A stretch of 64,000 nt of DNA, taken from Kitasatospora albolonga. Lineage in GTDB: Bacteria > Actinomycetota > Actinomycetes > Streptomycetales > Streptomycetaceae. The DNA is taken from NCBI GenBank assembly GCA_002082585.1, contig CP020563.1, positions 3,714,001 through 3,778,000 of the forward strand, given 5' to 3'. The notes under the pieces were generated by a model. It did not search any database and had not been told where the DNA came from. It worked only from the letters and a program-made list of their open reading frames with translations. Position numbers and translations under genes: made by a program. Positions 33,907-41,798 of this stretch are shown here, in pieces (the first letter of the stretch is position 1; each line of letters starts with the position of its first letter).

Positions 33907-33917
33907 GTGACCCCCCC
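33907..33917 (+). other. GTG start and C7 tract with probable -1/+1 indel
   Basis: GTGACCCCCCC at 33907-33917. With one C fewer, the GTG would read straight into T-P-L-D-L-A-G-Y-L-I-A-G-L and the membrane protein at 33950, restoring its first helix. As written, the frame upstream of 33950 closes at a TGA (33908-33910). Either a sequencing error in a homopolymer or a slippage site. Confidence 0.65.
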
Positions 33918-33949
33918 TCGATCTCGCCGGTTACCTGATAGCCGGCCTG

Positions 33950-35209
33950 ATGACAGCCGTTGCCCTGTGGCGTATGCCCGCCGCCCTGTGGGGCGACGAG
34001 GAGGACCGCAGACGGCGGGCCCTGTGGGGCTGTTACGCCGGATTCGCGATCGCCCTGTGGACGAAGACCGAGGCGGTGCGCACCGGGCTCAACAACAGCG
34101 CCGTCACCGACCTCGCCGTCCTCATCAAGCACTACACCGCGACGGTGGCGATTCTGGCCATCCTCAGCTACATCGTCGCCATCTACGGCAGCTACCCGGA
34201 AGCGGGCGCCGTCCCCCGCCACGTACGGTTCGCCCGGCTCGTCCAGCGGGTCGCGGCGAAGGCGTCGGTGGCGACGCTGGTCCTGCTGACCGTCCTCTTC
34301 TTCACCGTGGTCGACCGCTCCGAGCCCTCCGACCGCTTCGTCTCCGACCACGCGGGCGAGTGGGGCGCCACGCTCTACATGAGCGTCTTCTACCTCTACC
34401 TCGGCGCCGCATCCGCCGTCTGCGCCTTCCAGTGGGCGCTGGCCACCGCCGACGCCCGGCGGCGCCATCTGCGGATCGGGCTCGGGATGATGACGTTCGC
34501 GATGTTCATCGGCGTCGGCTACACCGTCAGCCGGACCCTGTTCCTCTGGATCAGCGTGGTGGACGAGCCGAGCGAGGCGTTCGCCCTCCGCTTCGACCAG
34601 GTGACCGAGGCCGCGCAGCTGGTCCTCTTCGCGTTCTTCGCCCTCGGCGCGTCCGTCCCCGCCTTCAGCACCGGCGCACGCCGGGTGCGGCTGTGGCGGG
34701 CCCAGGTCCGGCTGCACGCCCTCTGGTACGAGCTGATGGCGTCCTTCCCCGACCAGCCCTTCGACCCGCCCGCCTCCCTCGCCCGGGAGCTGACCCGGGT
34801 CGACGCCCCGGCCGACCTGCGTGTGGACCGCTGGGCCGCCGACATCGCGGACGCGGTGGAGAAACTGCGCCATTACGTCCCCGACGAGCTGGTCCCCGCC
34901 GCCGAACGGGCCGCCGCCGCGCGGGAGACCGCCGATGCCCGCCGGACGGCGGCGCTCAGTGACGCGTACTGGATCAGGGCCGCCCTGCTGGCCAAGGAGT
35001 CCGGCGCCGCCGCCGGTCCCGCCGCCCGGGTGGCCACCCAGCACGCCGCCGACCAGGACGGCGAGGTGGCCCGGCTGGAGCGGGTCGCCGCCGCGTACCG
35101 GACGGTCACCGAGGAGGGCGCCCGCGAGGTGCTCGCGGCGGCGACCACACCCCGTACAGCGACCGCGGCCCGTACGGCGGACACGGCGACGACGGAGAAG
35201 AGCTCGTGA
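33950..35209 (+). CDS. MAB_1171c-family integral membrane protein
   Basis: 419-aa membrane protein from the first in-frame ATG; seven predicted helices up to residue about 230 (VLIKHYTATVAILAILSYIVAIYG; ATLVLLTVLFFTVVD; LGMMTFAMFIGVGYTVSRTLF), then a soluble helical C-terminal half of about 190 residues (RLHALWYELMASFPDQPF to TVTEEGAREVLAA). The family is called a putative transporter but no transport is shown; the receptor-like membrane plus cytosolic layout would also suit a sensor. The true start is probably GTG 33907 with the C7 indel. GTGA overlap with PAP2. Confidence 0.82.
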   Translation: MTAVALWRMPAALWGDEEDRRRRALWGCYAGFAIALWTKTEAVRTGLNNSAVTDLAVLIKHYTATVAILAILSYIVAIYGSYPEAGAVPRHVRFARLVQRVAAKASVATLVLLTVLFFTVVDRSEPSDRFVSDHAGEWGATLYMSVFYLYLGAASAVCAFQWALATADARRRHLRIGLGMMTFAMFIGVGYTVSRTLFLWISVVDEPSEAFALRFDQVTEAAQLVLFAFFALGASVPAFSTGARRVRLWRAQVRLHALWYELMASFPDQPFDPPASLARELTRVDAPADLRVDRWAADIADAVEKLRHYVPDELVPAAERAAAARETADARRTAALSDAYWIRAALLAKESGAAAGPAARVATQHAADQDGEVARLERVAAAYRTVTEEGAREVLAAATTPRTATAARTADTATTEKSS

Positions 35210-35817
35210 GCACCACCACCGGCAGCACGCCCCCCGGAGCCACCGCCCGCACCTCCCTCGCCCGTACGGTCACCGACGTACTCCAGCCCCGCAACACCCT
35301 GCTGGCCGGGATGCTCGGCCTCGGGCTCGCCGCCGCCGGTGACGGGACCGGGCTGCTCTGGGGGTTCCTCGGGGCGCTCTGCGCCGGGCTGATCCCGGCG
35401 GGGTACATCGAGTGGGAGCGCGGACGCGGCACCTGGGGCGACCGCCATGTCGTGGACCGTACGAAGCGGGCGCCGATCTTCTTCGTCATCCTCGGCTCGA
35501 TCGGGGCCGGTTCGGTGGTGATGGTCCTCGGCGGCGCGCCCCGGGGCATCCTCGTCGCGATGCTCGCGCTCTGGGTGATGACGATCGGGCTGCTGGCCGT
35601 CAACACCGTGTGGAAGATTTCGGTCGACTCGGCGGTGGCCTCGGCGGTGGTGGCCCTGCTCGCGGTCGTGCACTCCCCGTGGTGGCTGGCCGCGTACGGG
35701 CTGACGGTGGCAGTCTGCTGGTCACGGGTGGCCCTCGGCTACCACACGACCGCCCAGACCGTGGCGGGTGCGGCGCTGGGGGCGGCGACGACGGTGGCGT
35801 ACGCGTTCGGGGGCTGA
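35206..35817 (+). CDS. PAP2-like phosphatase membrane protein
   Basis: 203-aa protein with five or six helices. Remnants of the PAP2 catalytic pattern: K-x6 region around RTKRAP, WKISVDSAVASA where S-G-H is normally found, and SRVALGYHTTAQTVAGA (S-R-x5-H) for motif three. Because the second motif has no His, catalytic competence is doubtful. GTG start overlaps the previous stop (GTGA), so it is co-translated with the MAB_1171c protein, its constant neighbour. Confidence 0.78.
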   Translation: MSTTTGSTPPGATARTSLARTVTDVLQPRNTLLAGMLGLGLAAAGDGTGLLWGFLGALCAGLIPAGYIEWERGRGTWGDRHVVDRTKRAPIFFVILGSIGAGSVVMVLGGAPRGILVAMLALWVMTIGLLAVNTVWKISVDSAVASAVVALLAVVHSPWWLAAYGLTVAVCWSRVALGYHTTAQTVAGAALGAATTVAYAFGG

Positions 35818-35901
35818 CGAAGCGTTACGGGGGCGGGGTACGGGGGCTGACGAAGCGTTACGGGGCGGGGAAAGCTCTGGGGCTGACGAAGCGTTACGGG
35901 G
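35814..35901. repeat. Three tandem copies of a 33-36-bp unit
   Basis: CTGACGAAGCGTTACGGGG starts at 35814, 35847 and 35883. The first copy contains the PAP2 stop codon. Spacer lengths differ by 3 bp. Located between PAP2 and its terminator. Confidence 0.9.
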
Positions 35902-35902
35902 C

Positions 35903-35931
35903 GGGGTGCGGGGGTGAGTGACCCGCACCCC
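35903..35931 (+). terminator. Terminator after PAP2 gene
   Basis: GGGGTGCGGG (35903-35912) pairs perfectly with CCCGCACCCC (35922-35931) over a 9-nt loop; no U tract. Ends the XRE to PAP2 cassette. Confidence 0.75.
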
Positions 35932-35990
35932 ACCCCCGTACCCCCTCACAACGCGCCCCCTCACACCGCCCCTTCAGCACGCGCGCGGGC

Positions 35991-37520
35991 TCACACCCCC
36001 GCGCACTGCCCCGTGCGCGGGCCGCGGACCTCGTTCTCCCGGCCCGTGTTGTCCGGGGCCGGAGCGTTGGCCGAGCAGACCAGCGGGCCGGTGATCGTGT
36101 TGGCGGCGAACTGGACGCCTCCGGTGTTGCCGGTGAGGACGACCGCCCCGGTGACCGAGTTGGCGGTGCAGCCCGGGCCGCCCGCCCGGACGGGTCCGGC
36201 CGTACGGCTGACGGCCACTGGCCCCGTGAGGCTCGAACCGCATACGTGGACCGCCGCCGCGCCGTCCGCCTGGAGCGGGCCCTCCAGCATGGAGCCGGTC
36301 AGAACGAGGGCGGCTCCGGCGCGCACGGTGACCGGTCCGCGCAGGGCGGCGCGCTCGGCGCAGGTGACGCCGTTCGTGACGGTCAGCGGACCGTTCCGTA
36401 CGCCGGTGATCCGCGCCGTGCACTCCGGCGCGCGCACCACCCGGGCCTTGTAGTCGAGCGATTCGGCGAGCTTGCCCGGCTTGGGGTCCGCCAGCGGCCT
36501 GCTCAGCTTGGCGAAATCCCCGCCCGTCTCCTTCTTGCCGCCGTTCCACTCCGCGATCCGGCCGAGCTGCGCGGCGGTCCTCCCGTCGTCGACGACCGCG
36601 TCGGCGTCGAGCGCGGCCATCGACTTCGAGGCGCTCTTGACCAGGTCGAGGTAGGGCCCGGGGGAGGTCAGGTCGTACGCGTTCGTGTCGTGCTTCCCGC
36701 GCAGCCAGGAGCCCCAGGAGAACTCCAGGAACTCCGTCGCCCCGTCCGGGACTTCGTAGCCGATGCCCCGGGTGAAGTAGACGAGGCTGCGGTACGGGTC
36801 GTCCCGGAAGTTCGAGATCCCCAGTCGGCTCGGCAGCTGCTCGACGCCCAGCGGCCGGTTGTTCTCGTCGCGCAGCCAGACCTTCTTCTCGGCGGTCATG
36901 CGCTGCCAGAACGCGGCGGTGGAGAGGGAGCTGAAGTTGTCGGTGACGCGGAGCCGGACCGGCAGCCGGGTGCTCCCGTCGGGGCCCTCCAGGAAGGACG
37001 TCAGCGTGTGGTGGCCGTCGGTGAGGTAGAGCTTCCCGCCCGGTCCGACCACGGCCGTCTTCATCGGGGCGAGCGACTCCGCGGTCTCCTGGCCGAGCGG
37101 CACGGTGCACGTGAAGCTCGCCGGGTCGTCCAGCCGGGCGCCGGGGCCCACCGAGGCCGCCTCGCCCTGGCCGTTGGTCTCGCACCAGTCGTCGAAGCGC
37201 TTGTTGACGCCGCCCGCCGCCTCGTCCCGGTCGCTGCCGTAGCGGCCCTGCTTGTAGAAGACCTGGTCGAAGCCGAGGACGGCCTGGGTGGGGTGGAGTT
37301 CGCCGAGGGTGACGTCGATCAGATCGCCCGGCCGCGCGCAGCTGTACGGCAGAGGCCCGCTCCCGGCGCACACCCCGGCGCCGACCGGACCCGCGCCACC
37401 CGCTCCGGCGGCGGTCGCCGTGCCCGTACCCACGCCGACGACGACCGTGCTCGCGGCCAGCGCTCCGGCCAGCAGCCGGGCCCCGCGCCGGGGCAGGCCG
37501 GCAGCCTTCGATCTGTTCAT
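35991..37520 (-). CDS. Secreted ParB-like nuclease-fold protein with beta-helix tail
   Basis: 509-aa exported protein. Signal peptide at residues 1-38 (RLLAGALAASTVVVGVGTGTATAAG). Residues about 60-330 match the ParB/Srx-like (ParBc_2) domain: RPGDLIDVTLGELHPTQAVLGFDQVFYK and KLYLTDGHHTLTSF with His170-His171. Residues 390-509 are imperfect repeats of the type GPLTVTNGVTC, GPVTVRAGAALVLTGS, GPVAVSRT, resembling a small right-handed beta-helix. Not a chromosome-segregation protein despite the name: no HTH and it is exported. Enzyme activity unproven; nuclease or sulfiredoxin-like chemistry are the alternatives. Confidence 0.82.
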   Translation of the reverse strand: MNRSKAAGLPRRGARLLAGALAASTVVVGVGTGTATAAGAGGAGPVGAGVCAGSGPLPYSCARPGDLIDVTLGELHPTQAVLGFDQVFYKQGRYGSDRDEAAGGVNKRFDDWCETNGQGEAASVGPGARLDDPASFTCTVPLGQETAESLAPMKTAVVGPGGKLYLTDGHHTLTSFLEGPDGSTRLPVRLRVTDNFSSLSTAAFWQRMTAEKKVWLRDENNRPLGVEQLPSRLGISNFRDDPYRSLVYFTRGIGYEVPDGATEFLEFSWGSWLRGKHDTNAYDLTSPGPYLDLVKSASKSMAALDADAVVDDGRTAAQLGRIAEWNGGKKETGGDFAKLSRPLADPKPGKLAESLDYKARVVRAPECTARITGVRNGPLTVTNGVTCAERAALRGPVTVRAGAALVLTGSMLEGPLQADGAAAVHVCGSSLTGPVAVSRTAGPVRAGGPGCTANSVTGAVVLTGNTGGVQFAANTITGPLVCSANAPAPDNTGRENEVRGPRTGQCAGV

Positions 37521-37622
37521 GGACGACCTCTCCGTACGGGCGTTGCTTCCGCTCTGCCGCTCTCTCTCGCGGTGACGATCGCAAGGCACGGCGACGCGGG
37601 CACGGACGGGATGTGAACGGAC

Positions 37623-37637
37623 CATGACGCTGTCATG
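37623..37637. promoter_or_regulatory. CATGAC-N3-GTCATG inverted repeat in divergent gap
   Basis: Perfect 6-bp arms with a 3-nt spacer, about 100 bp from each of the two divergent genes (secreted ParB-like and small basic protein). Operator candidate only. Confidence 0.35.
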
Positions 37638-37740
37638 CCACGGCAACGAGACCGTCCGTTTGCGGGGGCGGCGGACACCCGGTTACGTGGAGGACGCCGG
37701 TTACGGAGGACGCGACCCGGACCACCTGGAGGTACCTCCC

Positions 37741-37992
37741 ATGGCGAAGAAGAACCGTTCCGCTCCCGCCAAGGGCCTGCGCGGCAGCAAGGCGGGGCTC
37801 GCGCTGAGCCTGGGCAGCAGCGCGCTCGCCGTCCTCCGGGCGTCCAAGCAGGTACGCCGGGCCAGGAGCAGGCACGACACGCTGAGCACCGCCGACGCGG
37901 TGGCGGGGATGCTGCCGCTGATCACCTCGGCCGCCCTGATCCTGCGGCAGCTGCGCGGCCGGAACCGGGAGAAGACCCCCGAGACGGCGTGA
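37741..37992 (+). CDS. Small basic protein of unknown function
   Basis: 83-aa protein, Lys/Arg-rich N-terminus (MAKKNRSAPAKGLRGSK) then an amphipathic helix region and a hydrophobic segment (ADAVAGMLPLITSAALILRQL). GGAGG lies 9 nt before the ATG, supporting translation. I do not recognise the family. Monocistronic; the GNAT gene begins 81 bp later. Confidence 0.7.
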   Translation: MAKKNRSAPAKGLRGSKAGLALSLGSSALAVLRASKQVRRARSRHDTLSTADAVAGMLPLITSAALILRQLRGRNREKTPETA

Positions 37993-38073
37993 GCGCGCGG
38001 CGGCGGAGGACCGTCACCCCGACGGCGTAACGAGCGATCACTGAACGGCCCCCGCCCCGGGTACGGCTGTACC

Positions 38074-38937
38074 GTGCCGAACCCCGCCGAGAACGACTTC
38101 GCGATCGCCGCCGCCAGTGCCGAGGACATCGCCCTGCTGGGCGCATGGGCCCACGAGGAGGGCTGGAACCCGGGCCTCACCGACGGCGGGGTCTTCTTCC
38201 CGACCGACCCCGGCGGCTTCCTGATCGGCCGCCTCGACGGCGTACCGGTCACCTCCGTCTCCGTCGTGCGCTACGGCCCCGGCCACGGCTTCCTGGGCTT
38301 CTATATGACCCGCCCCCACCTGCGCGGCCAGGGGTACGGGCTGCGCACCTGGCAGGCCGGGACGGCCCGGCTCGGCGACCGGAACACCGGGCTGGACGGG
38401 GTGCCCGCGCAGCAGGACAACTACCGCCGCTCCGGCTTCCGCACCTGCTGGAGCAACGCCCGGTACGAGGGCACTCCGCCGCCGGACGTCGCACCGCCCC
38501 CGGGCACCGCCCTGGTCGACGCCCGTTCCGTACCGTTCGCCCAACTCGCCGCGTACGACCGGCGGTTCTTCCCCGCGCCCCGGGACGGCTTCCTGGCGGC
38601 CTGGATCACGGCGCCCCGGCGCACCGCGCTGGCGGCGGTGCGGGACGGGGAGCTGCACGGCCTCGCGGTGGTACGGGAGTGCCGCGCCGCCTCCCGTATC
38701 GGACCGCTGTACGCCGCGTCCCCGCAGGTGGCGGCGGCGCTGGTGAGCGCGCTCGCGGCGACGGTGCCGGACGGGCCGGTGGCGATCGACGTACCCGACC
38801 TGAACCCGGCGGCGGTACGGCTCGCGGGCGAGCTGGGCCTGACGCCGTCGTTCGGGACGGCCCGGATGTACACGGGCCCGCAGCCGGTGATCGACCGGGC
38901 CGGGTACTACGGCATCACCAGCCTGGAGCTGGGCTGA
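38074..38937 (+). CDS. GNAT-family N-acetyltransferase
   Basis: 287-aa two-lobed acetyltransferase. The N-terminal lobe (residues 5-135) carries the acetyl-CoA loop in MTRPHLRGQGYGLRTW (R-G-x-G-Y-G/R pattern); the C-terminal lobe (residues 145-285) is a second GNAT-like fold with VPDLNPAAVRLAGELGLTP. This arrangement matches the GNAT proteins with an Acetyltransf_18-like C-terminal part. Substrate unknown. Start GTG at 38074. The 48-bp gap after it carries a repeat of GAGGACCTCA. Confidence 0.85.
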   Translation: MPNPAENDFAIAAASAEDIALLGAWAHEEGWNPGLTDGGVFFPTDPGGFLIGRLDGVPVTSVSVVRYGPGHGFLGFYMTRPHLRGQGYGLRTWQAGTARLGDRNTGLDGVPAQQDNYRRSGFRTCWSNARYEGTPPPDVAPPPGTALVDARSVPFAQLAAYDRRFFPAPRDGFLAAWITAPRRTALAAVRDGELHGLAVVRECRAASRIGPLYAASPQVAAALVSALAATVPDGPVAIDVPDLNPAAVRLAGELGLTPSFGTARMYTGPQPVIDRAGYYGITSLELG

Positions 38938-38985
38938 GGACCTCAGGGCCCGAGGGCCCGAGGACCTCAAGCGGAACCACCGGGC

Positions 38986-40752
38986 CTACGCCGAACCGCC
39001 CGGCCTCCGCAGGACCGGCGGCTCCTCCCTGATCCGGGAGGCCAGCACCGCGATGTCGTCCTCCGCGTCCCCGCCGAACCGGTCCAGCACCCGGTCGAGC
39101 AGCTCCTCCAGGGTCCCGCCGGGCGGCAGGGTCAGCGAGGCCAGCCGCGCCACGGAGACGTCGATGTCCTCGCCCCGGCGCTCCACCAGACCGTCGGTGT
39201 ACATGAACAGCACGGTCCCCGGCCCGCACGGCACGGAGGTGGTCCGGTAGCCGCCGAAGCCGGTGCCCAGCGGCGGCCCGGACTCCACCGGGACGATATG
39301 GGCCCGCGAGGCCCCCGGGTCGATGAAGACCGGCGGCAGATGGCCCGCGCTGGCCACCTCGCAGACCCCGCCGAACCGGTCCACGACGGCCAGCAGGCAG
39401 GTCGCCGCCCGGTCCAGGCCCGACCGCTCCACCATGGCGTCGAGCTGCTCCAGGATCTGGTGCGGCGGCAGGTCGTCGCCCGCCAGCAGCCGCAGCAGCG
39501 AGCGGTAGTGGCTCATCGCCACGGCCGCCTCCACCCCGTGCCCCATCACATCGCCCATCGCCTTGAGGTGGCGGCCGTCCTGGAGCGGTACGACGTCGAA
39601 CCAGTCGCCGCCCACCAGGACGCCCCGGTCGGCGGGCAGGTACCGGGTGGCGATCTCCACGTGCGGGTGGGGGCCGCGGGGTTCGGAGAGCAGGGAGCCC
39701 TGGAGCTCGCGGGCGATGCTGTGCTCGTGGTCGTAGCGGCGGGCGTGGTCGAGGTCGACGGCGGCCCGCCCGGCGAGCTCCCGGGCCACGACCACGTCCT
39801 GGTCGCTGAAGGCGGACGAGCCCTCGGCCCGTACGAGGGTGAGGGCGCCGAGCGGGCGGCCCCGGGCGGTCAGCGGGACGGCGAGCGCCTCGCGCAGGCC
39901 GAGGGCCTGGGAGGCGGTGATCCGCTCCGAGGTGAAGGCGGAGCGGCCGCGCCGGTGGTCCTCCCAGTCGTCCAGGACCGGCTCGTTCTCGGCCAGGCAG
40001 CGGGTGACGGCGGAGTCCGCCGCGAAGTCGACGTACTCCCCCGGGTGCCCGAACCGCTGCACCTGCTCGTCGAGCGGCCCCCGGCCCCGCAGCGCGGCCC
40101 GCCGCAGCCGCAGGACACCGGGGTCGGCGCGGCGTACGGGGTGGCCCACCTCGGGCGGGAAGACGTCGACGGCCGCCACATCGGCGAAGGAGGGCACGAC
40201 GAACTCGGCGAGCTCCCGGCAGGTGGTGTCCATGTCGAGCGTGGTGCCGATCCGGACGGCGGCCGTGGAGAGCAGGGTGACATGGCCCCGGGCCTCCTCC
40301 AGCTCCGCCCGCTGCCGGGCCACATCGCTGATCTCGACGACGATCACCATCAGCCCGCACACGTCCCCGCCGGTCTCCAGCCGGTGGTAGGTGGCGCGCC
40401 AGAACCGGGGGTCGTCGGAGGCGGCGGCCCAGGTCCGGCCGCTGATCGTCTGCTCCCGGGGCTCCCCGTCGCGCAGCACCCCGCGCAGGACGGCGGCCTG
40501 GCCGCGGAGTTCGGGGAGCACCTCGGAGAAGGTCCGGCCGATGTGGGACCCGGCGGGCAGCCCGTTGAGCCGTTCGAGCGCCGGGTTGACGTAGGTGTAG
40601 CGGAGGTTCGCGTCGAGTACGGCCACTCCGGCGGGGTTGCCGTCGAGCAGGGCGGCCACGGTCGGGGGGTCGAAGGACGACGGCATGCCGTCGCCGCACG
40701 CTTCGGCCTGCAAGGGGTTCTCCTCCGCCGTCGACGGCCTCCGGATCTCCAT
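38986..40752 (-). CDS. PAS-GAF-PP2C (SpoIIE-type) phosphatase
   Basis: About 588 aa, soluble. PAS domain near residues 25-150 (LLDGNPAGVAVLDANLRYTYVNPALERLNG), GAF domain 160-335, and SpoIIE/PP2C domain 360-580 with metal-binding motifs VGGDWFDVVPL, MGDVMGHG, FMYTDGLVE and DDIAVL. No HATPase_c domain, so it is a stand-alone Ser/Thr phosphatase, probably acting on an anti-anti-sigma factor in a Streptomyces partner-switching cascade. Start uncertain: ATG at 40752 taken; 40779 and 40686 are alternatives with no better RBS. Confidence 0.88.
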   Translation of the reverse strand: MEIRRPSTAEENPLQAEACGDGMPSSFDPPTVAALLDGNPAGVAVLDANLRYTYVNPALERLNGLPAGSHIGRTFSEVLPELRGQAAVLRGVLRDGEPREQTISGRTWAAASDDPRFWRATYHRLETGGDVCGLMVIVVEISDVARQRAELEEARGHVTLLSTAAVRIGTTLDMDTTCRELAEFVVPSFADVAAVDVFPPEVGHPVRRADPGVLRLRRAALRGRGPLDEQVQRFGHPGEYVDFAADSAVTRCLAENEPVLDDWEDHRRGRSAFTSERITASQALGLREALAVPLTARGRPLGALTLVRAEGSSAFSDQDVVVARELAGRAAVDLDHARRYDHEHSIARELQGSLLSEPRGPHPHVEIATRYLPADRGVLVGGDWFDVVPLQDGRHLKAMGDVMGHGVEAAVAMSHYRSLLRLLAGDDLPPHQILEQLDAMVERSGLDRAATCLLAVVDRFGGVCEVASAGHLPPVFIDPGASRAHIVPVESGPPLGTGFGGYRTTSVPCGPGTVLFMYTDGLVERRGEDIDVSVARLASLTLPPGGTLEELLDRVLDRFGGDAEDDIAVLASRIREEPPVLRRPGGSA

Positions 40753-40837
40753 CGTGGGCGGCCGTCCCCGGCACCGCATCCGCAGCGCGGCCGGGTGCGC
40801 GGGGGGGGGGCTTGCATGTCTCCAGAGGCTCTCCGCC

Positions 40838-41611
40838 TCAGGGGCTCGACAGGAGGCCGGCGCTCCGGTCGGCGCGGAGCCGGTCGAGGTCGAGGGTGCC
40901 GTCGGTGGCCTCGGCGGTCGGCGGCAGGCCGAGGGCGGCGGTGACCGGTCCCGGCAGGGTGCCCGTCCCCAGCAACCCGGTGACCAGGGCCGTCGTGAGG
41001 TGGTGCCAGGCCGGGGCTCGGCGGATCATGGCATGGTCGCCGCCCCGGACGGTGACCATGCAGGTACGGGCGCCGGCCCGGCGGGCCCGTGCGGTGAGGG
41101 ACTGGGTGGCCTGGGGGCTGGTGACCCGGTCCCGGCTGCTGTGCACCAGGACGATGTCGCGCCCGGCGAGCTGGGTCACCGGGTCGCCCGGCGGGCACCA
41201 GGGGGCGAGGCCGACGACTCCCCGTACGAGGGGGTGCCCGGCGGCGAGCAGGGCGGCGCGGGCGCCCATGGAGTGGCCGAGGAGGACCACCGGAGGGCCG
41301 TCGCCGTCCCCCGCCGCCGCCTCCTCGCCGAGGGCGTCCAGCGCGGCCAGGGCGTCGCGGAGGGCGTCGGCACGGTGCCCGTTCCAGCCCCGGTGGCCGT
41401 ACCGCACCTGCCGGACGAGTACCTCCGTACGGTCGTCACCGCCGCCGGGTACGCGGGTGGCGCGGCGCAGGGCGCGGACGAAGGGGCGCATCCGTACGCC
41501 GGGGAGGTTGAGGAGGCCGGGCGGCGGGGGCTCCACCCCGGTCTCGTAACCCCCGTGCAGGACGAGCACCGCCGCCGACGGCGGTCGCCCCGTCATGGGT
41601 GCCTGCGGCAT
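40838..41611 (-). CDS. Alpha/beta-hydrolase
   Basis: 257-aa cytosolic hydrolase. N-terminal AAVLVLHGGYETG oxyanion region, nucleophile elbow LLGHSMGARAALLAA (G-H-S-M-G), acid in DIVLVHSSRDRVTSP, His in VRGGDHAMI. Matches serine esterase/dienelactone-hydrolase-like proteins. GGAGG is 5 nt from the ATG at 41611, which decides the start; the longer upstream frame is low-complexity. A G10 tract lies downstream (40801-40810). Confidence 0.88.
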   Translation of the reverse strand: MPQAPMTGRPPSAAVLVLHGGYETGVEPPPPGLLNLPGVRMRPFVRALRRATRVPGGGDDRTEVLVRQVRYGHRGWNGHRADALRDALAALDALGEEAAAGDGDGPPVVLLGHSMGARAALLAAGHPLVRGVVGLAPWCPPGDPVTQLAGRDIVLVHSSRDRVTSPQATQSLTARARRAGARTCMVTVRGGDHAMIRRAPAWHHLTTALVTGLLGTGTLPGPVTAALGLPPTAEATDGTLDLDRLRADRSAGLLSSP

Positions 41612-41798
41612 GTCTGCCTCCGGTGGGGCATGCGTACCTCCGCTGTGGACGGGCGGGCGGACGGGTGCCGGAGACCCGCTCCCGCTCTCTGTCCTTGTTC
41701 GTTCCCGGAGGGCCCGCGGATGGGTGCGGCGGTTCCGGACGCTTCTCCGGAACGGTAGCGAAAAGGCCCGCGGAGGCGAACCGCCCGCCCGCCCCCCG

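Noticed and set aside
35814..35901. CRISPR-like or attachment-site repeats
   Set aside because: Cores are in tandem with near-identical spacers, derived from the gene's 3' end; no integrase nearby.
35991..37520. Chromosome partition protein ParB
   Set aside because: Has a signal peptide, lacks the ParB HTH and dimer domain, and no parA or parS is adjacent.
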